A program made the position numbers and the translations under genes. A DNA stretch of 13,248 nt from DATKMS01 sp041497995 (GTDB lineage Bacteria > Desulfobacterota > Binatia > HRBIN30). The notes under the pieces were generated by a model. The model saw only the letters and a program-made list of their open reading frames with translations. It was not told the origin of the DNA and ran no database searches. Below are positions 6,944-13,248 of this stretch, in pieces (position 1 is the first letter of the stretch; every line of letters starts with the position of its first letter). The stretch spans positions 1-13,248 of the forward strand of contig JBGQHM010000178.1 of NCBI GenBank assembly GCA_041497995.1, written 5' to 3'.

Positions 6944-6976
6944 GCGGCGCCGCGTACCTTCAGCACGCGGCGCCGC
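6944..6976 (+). terminator. Perfect 12-bp hairpin after the SnoaL-like gene
   Basis: GCGGCGCCGCGT (6944-6955) pairs perfectly with ACGCGGCGCCGC (6965-6976) around a 9-nt loop, starting 8 nt after the stop codon. No run of T follows. It is a strong terminator-like or 3'-protective structure. Confidence 0.6.
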
Positions 6977-7064
6977 GTCCGCACCACGCCAGCGCGTCCT
7001 CCAAACAATTGCTAGCTGCCCGAGCCCGACGCAATCCGCACTGCCATCGGGATCGGTTTTGATG

Positions 7065-7070
7065 TAACAT
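7065..7070 (+). promoter_or_regulatory. Possible leaderless-transcript -10 box
   Basis: TAACAT (TANNNT) lies 7 nt upstream of ATG 7078. That spacing would place transcription initiation at or next to the start codon. No Shine-Dalgarno sequence is visible before this gene, consistent with a leaderless mRNA. Only one element supports this; no clear -35 box is seen. Confidence 0.28.
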
Positions 7071-7077
7071 CGGCGCC

Positions 7078-7383
7078 ATGAAGCGATTGAAGGTAGTCGT
7101 TGGACTGCTGAGCATCCTGGCACTCGCCGGTGTTGGTACGGCGCAGGGTCAGTGCTTTGCAGGTGGGAAGGAATACCAAGTCGGCGACATCGTCTGCTTG
7201 GGCGGCTTCGAACAGCAATGCGCGAGCGCCGGTTGGTCGAACCAGCAGCGCTTTTGCTCCGAAGACACTAAGTTCGACGTCATCCGTGAGCCACCGGTTG
7301 CGGTGCCGCCGGCGGGTGGCCCCGATCAGGGCGGAGTACCCGCCGCTCCCAACCCACCTGACGTCATGGTGCCGCAGGAGTGA
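7078..7383 (+). CDS. Small exported four-cysteine protein of unknown function
   Basis: This 101-residue protein has a basic N-terminus and hydrophobic stretch (1-22) forming a signal peptide with cleavage near GTAQG-QC. The mature part has a compact segment with four cysteines (C26, C40, C48, C60), enough for two disulfides, in the pattern CFAGGKEY...GDIVCLGG...QQC...GWSNQQRFC. A short Pro/Gly-rich tail (72-101) looks disordered. The cysteine region loosely recalls small secreted domains such as DUF1496 or single von Willebrand C-type folds, but I do not recognise the family. ATG 7078 is the only sensible start. The stop lies 27 bp from the stop of the convergent methyltransferase gene, with no strong hairpin between them. 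Confidence 0.72.
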   Translation: MKRLKVVVGLLSILALAGVGTAQGQCFAGGKEYQVGDIVCLGGFEQQCASAGWSNQQRFCSEDTKFDVIREPPVAVPPAGGPDQGGVPAAPNPPDVMVPQE

Positions 7384-7410
7384 CCCGCCGGTGGCACCAC
7401 GCGTTGCCGT

Positions 7411-8676
7411 TCAGCGCCTCTGCGGTCCGGCTTTGTCTCTTCGACTGAGAGTCGCCTCAGCACCTCCGCGCCGCCAGTGTGGTGCGTCGCTCCCGCTCAC
7501 CGGTTTCGACGAGATTGGGAACACCAGCAAGCGGCACTCGATGGCACCGTTGTACAGCACGTGTCGGCGCGCGCTCCGCAGGCCGATGCGTTTGCCCAGG
7601 TCAGGATTGCCGGTCAGCACGTAGCCCGTCCATCCGGGAAATTTGCGCCGCAGCGTATCGCCCAGGGTCGCATACAGCGCACCGAGCTTCTCGCTGTCGC
7701 CGACTCGTTCGCCATACGGCGGATTGGTGACAATCAGCCCCTGTACGTCGCCCCGCACCCGCGCTTGGATCGGCACGCACTCGTGCAGCTCGCGCTTCTC
7801 GATGTGCACGCGGCCGCGCAGGCCGACGTGATCGACGTTCACCAGCGCGCTGCGCACCGCCGCGGCGGACGCGTCGTAGCCATGAATCGGTGGCAGCCGC
7901 TTCGGGTCACGGATCTCCTGCTCCTCGGCATCTCGGCGAATCCGTTCCCACAGCGCCGCCTGGTGGCCTCGCCAACCCAGGAACCCAAAGTGCGGGCGCT
8001 GCCGGCCCGGGGCGATGCGAGCGGCGATGAGCGCCGCCTCGATGGGCAAGGTTCCCGACCCACACATCGGATCGATCAGCGGTACGTGCTCGGTCGCTCG
8101 TCGCGGCCACTCCGCCAGCAGCAACACCGCCGCCGCAAGATTCTCCTTCAACGGTGCCGCCGCACCACGCTGGCGATAGGCGCGGCGGTGCAAGCTCTCG
8201 CCGGAGAGATCGATGCTGACGGTAGCGTTGTCATTGTGGAGATAGACGTTCACTCGCACGTCGGGTCGGGTGACATCGACCGACGGTCGCGCGCCCACCT
8301 GGTCACGGAACTGGTCGACGATTGCGTCCTTGGTCTTCAGCGCACCGAAGTGCGCGTGGGTGATCCGCGAGTGTGACGTGGCGCAATCCACTGCCAGCGT
8401 CCGCCGCGCATCGAGATGCTCCGACCAGCGAATCGTGCGCACGCCGTCGTACAGCGCTTGTGGCGTGGCTGCCGGAAACGTCGCCAGGGGCAGCAGGATG
8501 CGATTGGCCACACGCGACCACAGGCAGGCGCGATAGGCGATTTCAAGCGGGCCGCGAAACGAGACCCCGGCTCGTCCCACTTCAACGGCTATCGCGCCCA
8601 ACTCGCGCAACTCCGTTGCCAGCAGCTCTTCCATGCCCTTGGCAGTCGTGGCGAAGGCGGCGATCGTCTCAGGCAT
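7411..8676 (-). CDS. rlmL: THUMP-domain class I SAM-dependent 23S rRNA methyltransferase (RlmL N-domain / YcbY-like)
   Basis: This 421-residue protein has a ferredoxin-like/THUMP RNA-binding region (about 3-160) and a Rossmann methyltransferase domain. The junction has the family signature DLSGESLHRRAYR (156-168) and APLKENLAAA (174-183). Motif I is DPMCGSGTLPIEAA (202-215), the second acidic SAM contact is in GYDAS (266-270), and the catalytic motif IV is NPPY (318-321) in VTNPPYGER. Relatives make N2-methylguanosine in 23S rRNA (G2445 in E. coli). The length matches the stand-alone version rather than the fused RlmL/RlmK of gammaproteobacteria, so the symbol is provisional. The last 30 residues are a variable basic tail. 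ATG 8676 opens the conserved ETIAAFATTAKGMEELL region; the ribosome binding site is weak. The gene is divergent from the acyl-CoA synthetase and convergent with the small exported gene. Confidence 0.88.
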   Translation of the reverse strand: MPETIAAFATTAKGMEELLATELRELGAIAVEVGRAGVSFRGPLEIAYRACLWSRVANRILLPLATFPAATPQALYDGVRTIRWSEHLDARRTLAVDCATSHSRITHAHFGALKTKDAIVDQFRDQVGARPSVDVTRPDVRVNVYLHNDNATVSIDLSGESLHRRAYRQRGAAAPLKENLAAAVLLLAEWPRRATEHVPLIDPMCGSGTLPIEAALIAARIAPGRQRPHFGFLGWRGHQAALWERIRRDAEEQEIRDPKRLPPIHGYDASAAAVRSALVNVDHVGLRGRVHIEKRELHECVPIQARVRGDVQGLIVTNPPYGERVGDSEKLGALYATLGDTLRRKFPGWTGYVLTGNPDLGKRIGLRSARRHVLYNGAIECRLLVFPISSKPVSGSDAPHWRRGGAEATLSRRDKAGPQRR

Positions 8677-8715
8677 CGGAAGTCACCCAGCGGCGCAGCA
8701 TCGCACGGCGGATCG

Positions 8716-8731
8716 GCCCGAACAATCGGGC
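8716..8731. promoter_or_regulatory. Short palindrome in the divergent methyltransferase / acyl-CoA ligase region
   Basis: GCCCGA and TCGGGC form a perfect 6-bp inverted repeat around ACAA, 36 bp upstream of the acyl-CoA ligase -35 box. It could be an operator, but the site is short and may be chance in GC-rich DNA. Confidence 0.2.
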
Positions 8732-8766
8732 GCACGTACGGGTGCTCGCACGCGGGCTCGCGCCTG

Positions 8767-8795
8767 TTGACGCTGGCGGAGGGCCGCCGTAGAAA
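8767..8795 (+). promoter_or_regulatory. Sigma70-type promoter for the acyl-CoA synthetase gene
   Basis: TTGACG (8767-8772) and TAGAAA (8790-8795) are spaced by exactly 17 bp, with 5/6 and 4/6 matches to consensus. A start near 8802 leaves a 25-nt leader containing GAGGAG (8814-8819), placed 7 nt before GTG 8827. Confidence 0.55.
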
Positions 8796-8826
8796 CGGCT
8801 ACACACGCTTCACGAGGAGAACCGCC

Positions 8827-10662
8827 GTGACAACAGAGCCGCTTACCTTCAACGCAGAGTTTACTATCGGTGCGCAAATCGACGCCCGCGCCGAGCATCC
8901 AGTGACCTCAAACAAGGTCCTGCTGATGCAAGGCGACCGCACCTGGACCTATCGCCAGTTCCGCGACGAATCGGTGCGCATGGCCCATTTTCTCCTCCGC
9001 CGTTTGGGACACATCGACGACGCGCATCCGGGACATGTCGCGATGGTCTTGGAAAATCACCTCGAGCTGTTGTCGCTCTATGCCGGCTGCGCCTACGCCG
9101 GTCTCACGCTGTTCGGCGTGAACACCGGACTGCGCGGCGAGGTGCTGGCAGGCGTCATCAACCAGTCGCGCGCACGTGTGCTCATCGTCGATCAGCGACT
9201 GATGGCCGATGTCGACCGTGTCCGCGACGTGCTGCATCACATCGCTCCCGAGAACATCCTTGTGCTGCGCGTCGATGGTGCGAAGGATGCGGGACAGATT
9301 CCCGCTCGCGCCGAGCTGCAGACATGCATCGCATCGGAAGTGGGTAGTCACAACAAATCGCTCGATGCACCTGCCGTGGACGTCGCACCCGACCGCAACC
9401 TCATGGTGATCTACACCTCCGGAACCACCGGCCTGCCGAAGGGCATCAACAACAATCACATGAAGCTGTGCGCGACCGGCATGGTCGTGTCGTCGAATAT
9501 GGGACTGGCGCAGGACGCCGTGGGTTACGCCTGCATGCCGCTGTTCCATTCCAATGCGATGTTCGTCGGGTTCATGCCCGCCTTCTGGGTCGGCGGCGCG
9601 ATCGGCTTGCGCGAACGCTTCAGCGCCAGCCAGTTCGTCCCCGATGTCTTGCGTTACGGGGTGACATTCTGGAACTACGTCGGTGAGCCGGTGCACTACG
9701 TCCTCGCCGCCATCGAGAAGGAGTACGGCGGCGACGAAGCGCGCATCGCGGCCGAGATCACCAACAGCCCGCGCAACAAGTTCCGCTACGCCGCAGGCAA
9801 CGGCGCCGCGCCGCCAGATATGGACCGCTTCACACGCTGGATGGGGCTGGAAGACATGTTCGAGATCTACGGCTCCACGGAAGCCGCCATCAGCACGTTC
9901 CGCCGCAAAGGCGATCCTCGCGGCTGCGTGGGCGAAGTGACCGACGACGCCGTGAAGATCCTCGATCCGGCGGGCAAGGAGTGTGTGCCGGCGGAGATCG
10001 GTGCCGACGGTAAGCTGCTCAACTACGAGCAAGCGGTCGGCGAGATTTGCCGCGCCGCCGCCGATACCAGCTTGTTCCAGGGCTATTTCGACAATCCCAA
10101 GGCGAATACTGAGAAGTACCGCGACGGCATCTACCACTCCGGCGACCTCGGCCACATCTTCATCAAGGATGGCCGGCGCTACCTGTTCTTCGACGGCCGC
10201 ACCGACGACTGGATCCGCAAGGACGGCGAGAATTTCTCGGCCGGTCAGGTGGGACGTGTCATCAGCGAGCATCCCGACGTCGCGCTGGCCGTAGCGTACG
10301 GCGTTCCGTGCGCAGTGTCCGATGAAGTAGTGATGGCAGCAATCAAGCTCCGTGACGGCGCGACCTTCGATCCGCAGGCATTCTTCGAGTGGTGTGACGC
10401 GCAGGTCAACGGCGCCAGCATGGACCGCAAATGGTTCCCCGATTTCTTGCGGCTCGTCGACGACTTCGAGTACACCCAGACGCAGAAGGTACTGGTGCGC
10501 AACCTCAAGAAGCTACACTTCGATCGCCGCCGCCTGCGCACCGAACCGCTGTACTGGCGTCGCCGCGGTGACACCAGTTACCGACCGTTCACGGAGGCGG
10601 ACTTCGAGACGGTACGCAAGGAGTTCGCGGCGGCAGAGAAGCTGGATCTGCTGGACCGGTAG
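8827..10662 (+). CDS. Long/very-long-chain acyl-CoA synthetase (FATP-like, ANL superfamily)
   Basis: This 611-residue AMP-forming ligase contains the adenylation core motifs in order: P-loop YTSGTTGLPKG (196-206), YGSTE (348-352), YHSGD (436-440) and the hinge DGRTDDWIRKDGENF (456-470). The final catalytic lysine is probably K554 in the sequence TQTQKVLV. FNYxGEPVHYVL-like FWNYVGEPVHYVL (281-293), GNGAAPPDMDRF and FDPQAFFEWCD mark the FATP/SLC27-like branch, which activates long and very-long-chain fatty acids, bile or steroid side-chain acids with ATP and CoA. The substrate cannot be read from sequence. The frame is open far upstream, but GTG 8827 is chosen because it has GAGGAG 7 nt upstream and a promoter just before. 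It is transcribed alone and divergently from the rRNA methyltransferase; an 11-bp hairpin follows the stop. Confidence 0.92.
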   Translation: MTTEPLTFNAEFTIGAQIDARAEHPVTSNKVLLMQGDRTWTYRQFRDESVRMAHFLLRRLGHIDDAHPGHVAMVLENHLELLSLYAGCAYAGLTLFGVNTGLRGEVLAGVINQSRARVLIVDQRLMADVDRVRDVLHHIAPENILVLRVDGAKDAGQIPARAELQTCIASEVGSHNKSLDAPAVDVAPDRNLMVIYTSGTTGLPKGINNNHMKLCATGMVVSSNMGLAQDAVGYACMPLFHSNAMFVGFMPAFWVGGAIGLRERFSASQFVPDVLRYGVTFWNYVGEPVHYVLAAIEKEYGGDEARIAAEITNSPRNKFRYAAGNGAAPPDMDRFTRWMGLEDMFEIYGSTEAAISTFRRKGDPRGCVGEVTDDAVKILDPAGKECVPAEIGADGKLLNYEQAVGEICRAAADTSLFQGYFDNPKANTEKYRDGIYHSGDLGHIFIKDGRRYLFFDGRTDDWIRKDGENFSAGQVGRVISEHPDVALAVAYGVPCAVSDEVVMAAIKLRDGATFDPQAFFEWCDAQVNGASMDRKWFPDFLRLVDDFEYTQTQKVLVRNLKKLHFDRRRLRTEPLYWRRRGDTSYRPFTEADFETVRKEFAAAEKLDLLDR

Positions 10663-10668
10663 AGTGAC

Positions 10669-10693
10669 TCGCACCGGCCTCTGGCCGGTGCGA
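10669..10693 (+). terminator. Hairpin between two convergent genes
   Basis: TCGCACCGGCC (10669-10679) pairs perfectly with GGCCGGTGCGA (10683-10693) around a 3-nt loop, 6 nt after the acyl-CoA ligase stop and 15 bp from the cyclase stop on the other strand. It could serve both genes. There is no T-tract on either side. Confidence 0.6.
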
Positions 10694-10708
10694 AGCGTCC
10701 GTGATTGC

Positions 10709-13066
10709 TCAGACGGCCGCGCGTTGCCGGGTATCGGCGTCCAGCACACGATACGCCGCCTGCGGCTGGTGGAATCCCTTCAACGTCAGCTCGCCGGCGG
10801 GTTCGGTGCGGTGGCCGTCGCCCAACTCGCCGCGCACGCGGGCGCTGACGAGAATCTCGCCGCCCGCGGCTGCGGCGCTGAGTCGCGCCGCGAGATTGGT
10901 GACGTTGCCGATCACGGCGTAGTCGCGGCGGCCCTCGTAGCCGACGAACCCACACGTGGCGTAGCCGGTGTGGATGCCGATACCGACATCGATCTGGTAC
11001 CCCTTGCGCAGCCATGCTTCCCGCAACTGCTGCACATCGGCGCGCATCGCCAGCGCCATGCGCACGGCGCGCTCGACATGGTCCGGCTGGTCGACTGGAT
11101 CGTTGAAGAACACCATGAAGCCGTCGCCGGCGAAGCGCTCAAGCGTGCCGGCAAACGCGGCGATCCGCTGGCCCATGGCGTTGTGGTATTCGGCCAGGGT
11201 CGCCATCACCTCCTCCGGCTCGACGCTGTCGGAGAATGAGGTGAAGCCACGCAGGTCGGCGAAGAAGACCGTGACCAGCTTGCGCTGGCTGCGCAGCTCG
11301 GCGGCACCACCGCGCGCCATCACCTGATCGATGATCTGCGGCGGGAAGAAGCGCTTGAGGTCGGCGAACTCCATCTCGCGCAGGCGCAGTCGCTCGGTCG
11401 CCTCGACCCGTGCGATCGCCTGCACCGCCTGCTGCGCGACGGTCGACAGGGCCGCCAGCTCCGGCGCCGCGTAGACATCGCCAGTCGCTCGCGGACCGAT
11501 CGCCAGCGCACCAACGACCTGTTGGTCACGCAGGAGCGGCACTATCACATCGGCATGCAGACGATCGAAGCAGGCGTAACAATCCTCCTTGATGTTGGCG
11601 TACTGCGGCTCGACGGCGATGTGGTCGCGCAGGATCTCACGGCGCGTAGCGCGCATAAGCTGCAGGACCACTTCATCTCCAAGACGCCGTCCGGCCCCGT
11701 TGACCGAGCATCCGACCGCGCTCATCTGTCCCTCGGGCAACAGGAACGCCACCCCCGTGCGCGCGTCGCACAGGCGCTCCGGGCCATGAGCCAGGACTGC
11801 CAGCACCGCATCGACCGACGGGCTCGCTGCCAGCTCGCTGCCGATGGCCCGGACGAGCTCCGGAAACCGACTGCGCTTCGGATAGAGCCAGGCGTTCAGC
11901 CGCTCATCGAAGCGCGGCCACCAATACAGCAGCGGCAGGAGCAGAAAGGCCACAGCGTAGGGCCGCAATGCCGTCAGCAAGACGGCGAGGACAGTCAGCA
12001 CACCGACGGCCAGCGCGTAGATCACCGCGCGGCGCACGGCGATGCGCGCGTTCAGCAGATCGTGACGCAAGGCGAGATACCCCAGCGCGAGCAGCAGTAG
12101 CGTCAGCGACCAGTACGCCATCCGTATGTCGATGACGACGATCTGCAGCGCACCGCGCAGGAAGTTCAGCACCACGAATGGCACGACGCCGAACAGGACA
12201 CCGGCCAAAACGATGCGCGCGCGTTGCGTCACCAGCGGGTCGTGCGTGCCCAGGGCAAGCACACAGCACCGACCGACGAAGAACACCATCGCTACGAGGA
12301 GGACACTGGCATCGAGGCTCCCGCCCAGATACTGCAATGGGCCGGCCCAGTCGGTGTACCAACCCAAGACTTGAAGAGCCGCAATGCCTGCGCCGAGTGC
12401 GTAGATCGGGATGAGAATACGCGGTCGACGCAGGAGAAGCGGATGCGTTACGGGAAAGGCCAGACCGGCATGGAAAGGAACGCAGCACACGAATCCCAGC
12501 ATCGCCCGATAGTAGAGAACGTGCACGAAGCTGTCGGGACCGGCTCCGAGGAACTGGCCGGTCAGCACTCCGCCGATAGCGCAACAGAGCGCCAGCAGCG
12601 CCCAGCTCGGTGCCACGAAGGGCCGTAGCAGGAAGCTGGAGACGCCGACGGCGACAAAGAGCGCGGCCAGCAGGAGGTTGGGTCCCTCGCCGTAAAGGAC
12701 GTCGATCCATCGCAGCCGGTGCACGGGGACCGTGAGCTCCGTGATTGTCCCATCCGGGTGTTCCAAGGTCAGGGTGTTTTCATCCCCTACCTGCAGACGG
12801 AGATGCGGTCGTAGCTCCCGCCACCATCCGCGGCCCTGCAGCGACAGTCCGTTGATGCGTAGCGCGCGCCCGCCGCCTTGCAGACCGGCCACAGCCGCAT
12901 CAGCACTCATGGAAAGGACGTCACGCCCGTCCAAGCACCAACCGATATCTGGCTGACCGACGCGCTGGACCTTGTCGGCAAACGCCATGGCCAACCCGAG
13001 GACGTAGACGCCGACGAGCGTGGCGAAGAGCGCCTTCTGCCGAACCGTGCCGTCGCGAAATCGCAT
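10709..13066 (-). CDS. Membrane-bound sensor with PDZ-like, multi-TM, GAF and class III nucleotide cyclase domains
   Basis: Read from ATG 13066 the protein has 785 residues. TM1 (about 12-30) is followed by a periplasmic PDZ-like stretch (38-115, with GGGRALRINGLSL). About eight TM segments lie between 127 and 382, ending in the HDLLNARIAVRRAVIYAL-type motif shared with ComP-like kinases. A GAF domain spans about 400-553, a helical linker about 555-570, and the cyclase domain about 593-743. Metal ligands are D604 (FFADLRGF) and D648 (FAGDGFM); N724 and R728 of GNVTNLAAR stabilise the transition state. The substrate-choosing residues appear to be R644 and A717 instead of Lys/Asp, so the nucleotide is uncertain. 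ATG 13066 has AAGGAG 11 nt upstream. GTG 13132 has a better-spaced AGAGGAGG, but that site is inside a perfect hairpin and would add a Cys-rich leader. The gene is downstream of a carotenoid oxygenase on the same strand. Confidence 0.88.
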   Translation of the reverse strand: MRFRDGTVRQKALFATLVGVYVLGLAMAFADKVQRVGQPDIGWCLDGRDVLSMSADAAVAGLQGGGRALRINGLSLQGRGWWRELRPHLRLQVGDENTLTLEHPDGTITELTVPVHRLRWIDVLYGEGPNLLLAALFVAVGVSSFLLRPFVAPSWALLALCCAIGGVLTGQFLGAGPDSFVHVLYYRAMLGFVCCVPFHAGLAFPVTHPLLLRRPRILIPIYALGAGIAALQVLGWYTDWAGPLQYLGGSLDASVLLVAMVFFVGRCCVLALGTHDPLVTQRARIVLAGVLFGVVPFVVLNFLRGALQIVVIDIRMAYWSLTLLLLALGYLALRHDLLNARIAVRRAVIYALAVGVLTVLAVLLTALRPYAVAFLLLPLLYWWPRFDERLNAWLYPKRSRFPELVRAIGSELAASPSVDAVLAVLAHGPERLCDARTGVAFLLPEGQMSAVGCSVNGAGRRLGDEVVLQLMRATRREILRDHIAVEPQYANIKEDCYACFDRLHADVIVPLLRDQQVVGALAIGPRATGDVYAAPELAALSTVAQQAVQAIARVEATERLRLREMEFADLKRFFPPQIIDQVMARGGAAELRSQRKLVTVFFADLRGFTSFSDSVEPEEVMATLAEYHNAMGQRIAAFAGTLERFAGDGFMVFFNDPVDQPDHVERAVRMALAMRADVQQLREAWLRKGYQIDVGIGIHTGYATCGFVGYEGRRDYAVIGNVTNLAARLSAAAAGGEILVSARVRGELGDGHRTEPAGELTLKGFHQPQAAYRVLDADTRQRAAV

Positions 13067-13119
13067 GGGTCCCAAGCTCTCCTTAGTGCAGGGAGCCGGG
13101 CGGACGCAATCGCAGTAGG

Positions 13120-13149
13120 AGAGGAGGCACACAATGGTGCGCCTCCTCT
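13120..13149 (-). promoter_or_regulatory. Hairpin containing a Shine-Dalgarno sequence upstream of the membrane cyclase
   Basis: In the minus-strand transcript AGAGGAGGC and GCCTCCTCT form a perfect 9-bp stem with a 12-nt loop. The 5' arm is an excellent ribosome binding site, and the loop holds the possible start GTG 13132. It lies 15 nt after the carotenoid oxygenase stop. It may sequester the ribosome binding site, attenuate read-through, or act as a 3'-end structure for the upstream gene. Confidence 0.45.
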
Positions 13150-13164
13150 GTCATGAGGGTGCGG

Positions 13165-13248
13165 CTACGCCGTCGGTGCCCAGTTACCGTGGAACCCGTA
13201 CGGGACACGGCGTGGAATCTGTATACGCGCGAGTGGCTCGCCGGCAAC
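13165..13248 (-). CDS. Carotenoid oxygenase / lignostilbene dioxygenase family protein, C-terminal fragment
   Basis: Only the last 27 codons and the TAG stop are in view; the gene enters from the right edge. The peptide contains GEPLARIQIP followed by RRVPYGFHGNW. This matches the conserved end of the carotenoid cleavage oxygenase family, in which the His of the FHG motif is one of four histidines binding the catalytic iron. The family splits C=C bonds of carotenoids, retinoids or stilbenes with O2; the branch cannot be told from this fragment. The membrane cyclase gene follows on the same strand within 33-98 bp, depending on its start, so the two may share a transcript. The family call rests on one motif. 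Confidence 0.72.
   Translation of the reverse strand, partial: VAGEPLARIQIPRRVPYGFHGNWAPTA

Noticed and set aside
8416..8826. N-terminal extension of the acyl-CoA synthetase
   Set aside because: It would overlap the methyltransferase gene antisense. Promoter and ribosome binding site place the start at GTG 8827.
8908..10272. 454-codon minus-strand open frame
   Set aside because: Exact shadow of the acyl-CoA synthetase, rich in H/A/D/V as expected for its antisense; the plus frame carries all ANL motifs.
13134..13248. Plus-strand ORF with a strong GGAGAGGAGG site before ATG 13134
   Set aside because: The ribosome binding site is perfect, but the 38 codons are antisense to the carotenoid oxygenase C-terminus and show no protein-like pattern. 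The purine-rich site is explained by the inverted repeat at 13120-13149.
1..13248. Possible CRISPR array, tRNA, rRNA or mobile element
   Set aside because: No regularly spaced repeats, cloverleaf with CCA, rRNA core sequences, transposase motifs or terminal inverted repeats were found.

Overview
The window is GC-rich bacterial chromosomal DNA, densely packed with genes and with frequent GTG starts. I see no phage, transposon, CRISPR, tRNA or rRNA signal. The gene set suggests a Gram-negative soil or groundwater lineage of the former 'Deltaproteobacteria', possibly Binatota-like. The clues are a secreted cytochrome/copper-monooxygenase protein carrying dockerin-like and Cys-rich modules, glutathione-family enzymes, an FATP-like acyl-CoA ligase, a carotenoid/stilbene-cleavage oxygenase, and two multidomain class III nucleotide cyclases. 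The taxonomic placement is inference.

Layout, left to right. Positions 1-6206 hold five minus-strand genes, read from right to left: a kappa-GST/HCCA-isomerase-like DsbA-family protein (5556-6206), a glutathione S-transferase (4745-5512), a large exported cytochrome c/Cu monooxygenase (2617-4605), a metallo-beta-lactamase-fold hydrolase with a signal peptide (1497-2498), and a zinc-ribbon/class III cyclase/AAA ATPase that runs off the left edge (1-1410). Two small exported proteins follow on the plus strand: a SnoaL/DUF4440-like protein (6420-6935) and a four-cysteine protein (7078-7383). A minus-strand THUMP-domain rRNA methyltransferase (7411-8676) converges on them. Divergent from it, an acyl-CoA synthetase (8827-10662) has a clear promoter and ribosome binding site. 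A membrane-bound GAF/class III cyclase (10709-13066) lies on the minus strand, just downstream of the last codons of a carotenoid oxygenase (13165-13248) that enters from the right edge. The longest gene-free gap is about 213 bp (6207-6419).

Functionally, several enzymes fit attack on hydrophobic or aromatic compounds: a carotenoid/lignostilbene-type dioxygenase, an FATP-type acyl-CoA ligase, an HCCA-isomerase-like protein next to a GST, and a secreted copper monooxygenase fused to a cytochrome. Two cyclases with quite different sensory parts flank the set. This is a hypothesis from neighbourhood only; the genes lie in several transcription units.

The most interesting object is the 2617-4605 protein. 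All six copper ligands expected of a PHM-type monooxygenase can be picked out, but the domain is interrupted by Cys-rich modules and a dockerin-like Ca-binding module. A second theme is GC-rich perfect hairpins 6-15 nt after four stop codons, all without a U-tract.
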